Positions 6,462-9,552 of a stretch of DNA of 9,552 nt are shown here, one piece after another. The stretch covers positions 1-9,552 of the forward strand of contig CANIDW010000035.1 of assembly GCA_947466165.1 (NCBI GenBank), written 5' to 3'. Made by a program: the position numbers and the translations under genes. How positions within the stretch are numbered: position 1 is the stretch's first letter; each line of letters opens with the position of its first letter. The notes beneath the pieces were generated by a model, which made no database searches, was not told the origin of the DNA, and was given only the letters and a program-made list of their open reading frames with translations. Origin of the DNA: Comamonadaceae bacterium (GTDB lineage: Bacteria > Pseudomonadota > Gammaproteobacteria > Burkholderiales > Burkholderiaceae_C).

Positions 6462-7442
6462 TTACTCTAATTTGATGTTGGCCTGTTTACCCAAGCGCGA
6501 AATCGATGCGCCAGATTCGCGCAAGTATTTAGAGAACATTTCTGGTGAGCCAGCCTGAAGCTCCATGCCTTGTTTGCCGACCGTATCTTTCACATCAGAC
6601 TCGCCTACAACCTTGATAATTGCGGCATTGAGTTTTTCAACTACGGCTTGGGGCATGCCAACTGGACCGACGAGCGCGAACCACGCAACCAAGTCGAAAC
6701 CCGACAAACCAGATTCGTCTAGTGAGGGGATTGATGGAAGTAGCGTAGAACGTTTGATGCTCGTCACGGCCAGAGCCCGAAATTTACCGCTTTTTAGCAA
6801 AGGCGTGGCTGCTGCCATGCTGGGAAATATAACGTCGACCTGCCCGCTGGCGAGTGCCACCACTACATCACCGCTTCCCTTATAAGGCACGTGCAACATC
6901 TTTACTTTTGCCATTGAATTAAAGAGTTCGCCCGCAAGGTGTCCTGTGCTGCCTATGCCGTCACTGCCAAAGGTCATCTGGCCAGACTTTGAGCGAGCAA
7001 GTTCAATCAGTTCACCGATATCGCGTACAGGTACTGAAGATCCCACCATCACAACCAGCGGAGAAACGCTGACCATTGAGATTGGTGTGAGTTCGCTTTC
7101 AATGTTGTAAGCAGGCCCGCTACTGAGCACAGAATGGATGAAGGTTCCACTGGCTGTCATCAGTATCCTGTAGCCGTCAGGCTCAGACTTTGCTATCTGC
7201 TTCGCGGCAATTGTTCCAGCGGCACCGGGTCGGTTTTCCACGACCACTGGCTGCCCTAAGTGGTCCCCCAATTTTGTAGCAAGAAGTCGAGCCGTAATGT
7301 CGGTTCCACCACCAGGTGGAAATCCGACCATCAGACGAATCGGCTTATTGGGAAAGGTCTGTGCACCGGCCGGCAGTGCCGGTGTGACCATCGCCAAAAA
7401 TAGAAGAACACACTGAACGGTTGAAAATTTAATGAACTTCAT
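6462..7442 (-). CDS. Bug/TctC-family periplasmic solute receptor with signal peptide
   Basis: This complete 326-residue Bug-family receptor is of the TTT transporter type. A Sec signal peptide covers residues 1-27: basic MKFIK, a hydrophobic core (CVLLFLAMV), and a likely cut after PAGA before QTFP. Family signatures follow in order: PNKPIRLMVGFPPGGGTD (31-48), VVVENRPGAAG (66-76), PDGYRILM, GSTGHLAGELFN, LHVPYKGSGDVVVALASGQVDVIF, PSIPSLDESGLSGFD and VEKLNAAI. The ATG at 7442 is chosen because it begins the signal peptide and has GGAGAT four bases upstream. A longer TTG start at 7472 would overlap the promoter -10 element. The protein binds a small solute, usually a carboxylate, in the periplasm; no membrane transporter subunits are nearby. 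It is divergent from the IclR gene at 7766 and upstream of the flavoprotein on the same strand. Confidence 0.95.
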   Translation of the reverse strand: MKFIKFSTVQCVLLFLAMVTPALPAGAQTFPNKPIRLMVGFPPGGGTDITARLLATKLGDHLGQPVVVENRPGAAGTIAAKQIAKSEPDGYRILMTASGTFIHSVLSSGPAYNIESELTPISMVSVSPLVVMVGSSVPVRDIGELIELARSKSGQMTFGSDGIGSTGHLAGELFNSMAKVKMLHVPYKGSGDVVVALASGQVDVIFPSMAAATPLLKSGKFRALAVTSIKRSTLLPSIPSLDESGLSGFDLVAWFALVGPVGMPQAVVEKLNAAIIKVVGESDVKDTVGKQGMELQAGSPEMFSKYLRESGASISRLGKQANIKLE

Positions 7443-7445
7443 TTT

Positions 7446-7451
7446 ATCTCC
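7446..7451 (-). promoter_or_regulatory. Ribosome binding site of the complete Bug receptor gene
   Basis: Minus-strand GGAGAT ends three to four bases before the ATG at 7442, supporting that start over the upstream TTG at 7472. Confidence 0.7.
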
Positions 7452-7471
7452 ATTTATGAAACCCAGTTCCA

Positions 7472-7499
7472 ATTATAGTGATATTTAGGATCCCGTCAA
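7472..7499 (-). promoter_or_regulatory. Sigma70-type promoter for the Bug receptor gene
   Basis: On the minus strand a TTGACG -35 (7499-7494) and a perfect TATAAT -10 (7477-7472) are separated by 16 bases. Transcription would begin near 7465, leaving a leader of about 23 bases holding the GGAGAT ribosome site. This is the best promoter match in the window. Lying in the intergenic region shared with the IclR gene, it could be blocked by that regulator. Confidence 0.75.
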
Positions 7500-7765
7500 T
7501 CTTGAGAGGTTAAAAGCTCTGTTCGCGCCGCGTATTCAATTTTTCACCAACAGGATCTTTTTTAGCACCAGTACAAAAAATCGACTTTAAATCGAAGATT
7601 GTGAAGCTCTGTGCTGGGTAATGGGGTAATAATTTTGTGGGATATATTTGATGCATCCACATTTGCTCTGATGGCCGCCTTTGAAAAAATCACACTGTTG
7701 CGGTCAGACCGTTGCCATCCATCCAATGAGCTGCGAAGCATTTTTAATCGACTGACAAATTTGAC
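7500..7765. other. Divergent intergenic region between Bug receptor and IclR genes
   Basis: Beyond the receptor promoter this A/T-rich stretch has no gene. It contains a near-palindrome TCGACTTTAAATCGA (7581-7595, one mismatched pair) that could be an IclR-type operator. No confident promoter for the rightward IclR gene was seen. Confidence 0.35.
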
Positions 7766-8554
7766 ATGAGCACCTCAGCAATTGGAAAAGGCCTGCGAAT
7801 CCTTGAAATCCTGACGGACAATCCTGCCGGAATGACAGTCGTAGATGTCGCCAGTAAGCTCAAAATCCCAAAAACGGCGACCCAAAACGTATTGCGTTCG
7901 CTAGAAAGTAACGGTTTTGTGCGAACGCATTCAAAACCAATTCGCTATGTACTGACGATGAAACTGGCCGGGCTGAGCATGACTTATGTCGCTCGCAGCG
8001 GCATCTCTGAGGTTTATCAACCCATTCTGGACCGACTAGCAAGTGAGACGGGCGAACTCATCCGCATGACACTTGTCATTGCGGGGCAGTTGACATGGGT
8101 TGGGATGTCGCAGGGCTCTCGTAAAGGGCTGCGCATTGCTCCTGATACAGGCCATGAAGTCTGCCTGCACGCGACGGCAGCTGGCAAGGCGTGGCTTGCG
8201 ACGATGACACTTGAGCGCGCCATGAAATTATTGCTAAATCAGGGATTTGGCAACCCTGATGATCTAGGCCGAAATGCAGTACTCAGTGTCGAGGGAATGA
8301 TCGAGGCGCTAAAGCGCCCGCGCAAACTGGGCTATAGCCTTAGCATTGAAGAGTACATCCAAGGCATGGCGGCTGTCGCAGCTCCGATTCCGGCAGGGCT
8401 CGCTAGCAATGAAGTAATCGGTACTTTGAGTATCGCAGGGCCTATGGCTCGTATGGATGAGGCCACATTGCGTTCCATGGTTCCGAAATTGAAGGCTGCT
8501 ACCGCAGAGTTGTCCATATTGGCACCAATTATTGCGATTCAATCAAGCGGCTAG
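7766..8554 (+). CDS. IclR-family transcriptional regulator (copy 2)
   Basis: This 262-residue regulator has a full winged helix-turn-helix at about residues 4-62 (MTVVDVASKLKIPKTATQNVLRSLESNGFV region, then YVLT). Its effector-binding domain runs from about 75 to 250 (TGELIRMT, LHATAAGKAWLATM, KLGYSLSIEEYIQGM, GTLSIAGPMARMD). The ATG at 7766 follows an in-frame TAA at 7745 and is the only start that keeps the first HTH helix; there is no clear Shine-Dalgarno, as with copy 1. It is divergent from the Bug receptor at 6462-7442, the arrangement expected for a regulator controlling that receptor and its own expression. The last few residues (about IAIQSSG) overlap the edge of an insertion-sequence remnant, so the natural C-terminus may have been replaced by a few residues without losing a domain. 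Confidence 0.92.
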   Translation: MSTSAIGKGLRILEILTDNPAGMTVVDVASKLKIPKTATQNVLRSLESNGFVRTHSKPIRYVLTMKLAGLSMTYVARSGISEVYQPILDRLASETGELIRMTLVIAGQLTWVGMSQGSRKGLRIAPDTGHEVCLHATAAGKAWLATMTLERAMKLLLNQGFGNPDDLGRNAVLSVEGMIEALKRPRKLGYSLSIEEYIQGMAAVAAPIPAGLASNEVIGTLSIAGPMARMDEATLRSMVPKLKAATAELSILAPIIAIQSSG

Positions 8555-8703
8555 GCATCACGGACAACGTTCTGTACACATGGGTCAGCAAGTTTAAAAA
8601 GAAGACCAATCCGAATCCAGCGACCTTAAGGCGATGCAAGCCGAGGCGGCAAAGCTCAAGGCCGAGTTCAGGAAAAAATGAGGAGCGCGACATCCTAAAG
8701 TGA
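8539..8703 (+). mobile_element. IS3-family transposase orfA remnant, frameshifted
   Basis: Three reading frames in sequence rebuild the C-terminal half of an IS3-type OrfA. Frame 1 from 8539 gives SIKRLGITDNVLYTWVSKF (end of the helix-turn-helix). Frame 3 from about 8598 gives KEDQSESSDLKAMQAEAAKL then KAEF (the leucine-zipper-like helix). Frame 1 again from 8680 gives EERDILK followed by TGA at 8701. The shifts fall in A-runs: one base missing at 8596-8600 and one extra at 8673-8678. The N-terminal half of OrfA, the whole of OrfB and terminal repeats are not seen. The fragment directly abuts the end of the IclR gene, marking a recombination or insertion scar. It is inactive as read. Confidence 0.8.
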
Positions 8704-9552
8704 CGAGATTTGGGAGATGTTCGCGCCAGCGCAGGAGGACCATGCCGAGCCCGTTGCACGATACTACGCCGCGTTCCACATCAAGCACGAGCACCAACAA
8801 CACCCGAGCAACCACATGATGGGCTGGGCCAAGCTGAGCAATACGCAGGTAAAGCACTTTCGCAAGGGGCTGGGGTCAGAGCCTAGCATCGACGACCCCA
8901 TCGCTCTCGAGTTCGCCACCGCGTTTGGGTTCGCCACCAAGCTGGAAAACCACTCCTCCCAGCAGGCCTGGCTTATCTTAGATGAGCTCACAGCCGACGA
9001 GGCTGGCTACTGGCGACCACGCCCTGGGCACCTTCAGCCTCGCGAATGAGCTGCTCACAGCCAGCGCGGATGTCCAGCCCCACCTCTCAGGAAAGCTAGG
9101 TGTCTTCTGCGGTGGTGGCTCGACCCTGAGCGGCCGTTTCTTCCGCGACGCCAGCTGCCTCATCGTCGCAACCCTCGAGGCCTGCTATGACGGTATAAAT
9201 GCAAGGCGTGCCAAGCCAAATCCGATCACAGCGAGCCCTGAGGCCCTCTACGAATTCGTGACCGGGAAGCGGGTAGCCGCGGGTGAACCCATGCCGGTAT
9301 CCCTCCAGCAGGCCGAAAAAGCCTTTGCCGAGTTTCACATTAGGGTGACGGCCATCGACCATCTCGGCCGGGTGGTCTACCGGTACGAAGGCAAAAACTG
9401 GGCGCGCGGACGGATCCTTCGTCTAGGGGTCAAAAATAACCACTGCTGGCTCGTGAACGATAACGTGGACAGCTTCGACCACACATGCAGAAAAGGCCGT
9501 TACCGACCTCGCCCCGCTGTCTACCGACCTGAGCAAAGAGCTGCCTACGACA
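8702..9552 (+). pseudogene. Unrecognised coding region, frameshifted, running off the window
   Basis: Frame 2 is open from 8699 to 9049 (first ATG at 8717; DEIWEMFAPAQEDHAEP, then HHMMGWAKL-like and TKLENHSSQQAWLILDELTAD). Near 9014 the natural-looking reading moves to frame 3 (DHALGTFSLANELLTASADV, then ALYEFVTGK, AEKAFAEFHIRVTAIDHLGR, RLGVKNNHCWLVNDNVDSFD). Near 9483 it moves to frame 1 (HAEKAVTDLAPLSTDL) to the window end. Each step equals one extra base. Third codon positions are rich in G and C, unlike the genes to the left, which supports plus-strand coding and a different origin. I recognise no domain. The block around KNNHCWLVNDN faintly recalls the N-terminal part of some viral or organellar B-family DNA polymerases, but I would not assign it. 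It may be a decayed foreign gene, or an intact gene damaged by sequencing indels. Confidence 0.5.

Noticed and set aside
7443..7472. TTG start extending the Bug receptor by ten residues
   Set aside because: It overlaps the -10 element, and the ATG at 7442 starts a textbook signal peptide with its own ribosome site.
8238..8260. 7-base inverted repeat ATCAGGG / CCCTGAT
   Set aside because: It lies within the conserved IclR coding sequence; short repeats like this are expected by chance.
9096..9362. Minus-strand open frame of 88 codons
   Set aside because: It is antisense to the better plus-strand frame 3 reading, and its composition follows from the G/C-rich third positions of that strand.

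Overview
The window looks like an accessory catabolic region of a betaproteobacterium of the order Burkholderiales (Alcaligenaceae or Comamonadaceae type). The evidence is two Bug/TctC-type periplasmic solute receptors, each next to an IclR regulator, together with carboxylate-type enzymes. Bug receptors are massively expanded in that group. The genus cannot be named from sequence alone.

Layout, left to right. 1-519 is the 3' part of a Bug receptor gene whose beginning lies outside the window. 723-1499 is an IclR-family regulator. 1543-3315 is a thiamine-diphosphate enzyme of the acetolactate synthase superfamily. 3331-3535 is a decayed C-terminal fragment of an FAD-dependent fumarate-reductase-like flavoprotein. 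3705-4433 is an enzyme of the Asp/Glu racemase, maleate isomerase and arylmalonate decarboxylase superfamily, with only the second of the two family cysteines. On the minus strand, 6222-4492 is an intact FAD flavoprotein with an unusual C-terminal membrane hairpin, and 7442-6462 is a complete Bug receptor with signal peptide and a good sigma70-type promoter. 7766-8554 is a second IclR regulator, divergent from that receptor and clearly paralogous to the first.

The core reads as a carboxylate uptake and degradation locus. Bug proteins capture a small acid in the periplasm, and the flavoprotein, the thiamine-diphosphate lyase and the malonate-type decarboxylase or isomerase would transform it under control of one or both IclR proteins. 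The substrate is not deducible from sequence. No TctA/TctB-type membrane transporter genes are visible.

From about 8540 to the end the character changes. A remnant of an IS3-family orfA, broken by indels in A-runs, abuts the end of the second IclR gene. It is followed by about 850 bases of visibly more G/C-rich coding-like sequence, open only if two frameshifts are allowed (near 9014 and 9483). I do not recognise its product. It is either a decayed foreign gene brought in with the insertion sequence, or low-quality or chimeric sequence at a contig end.
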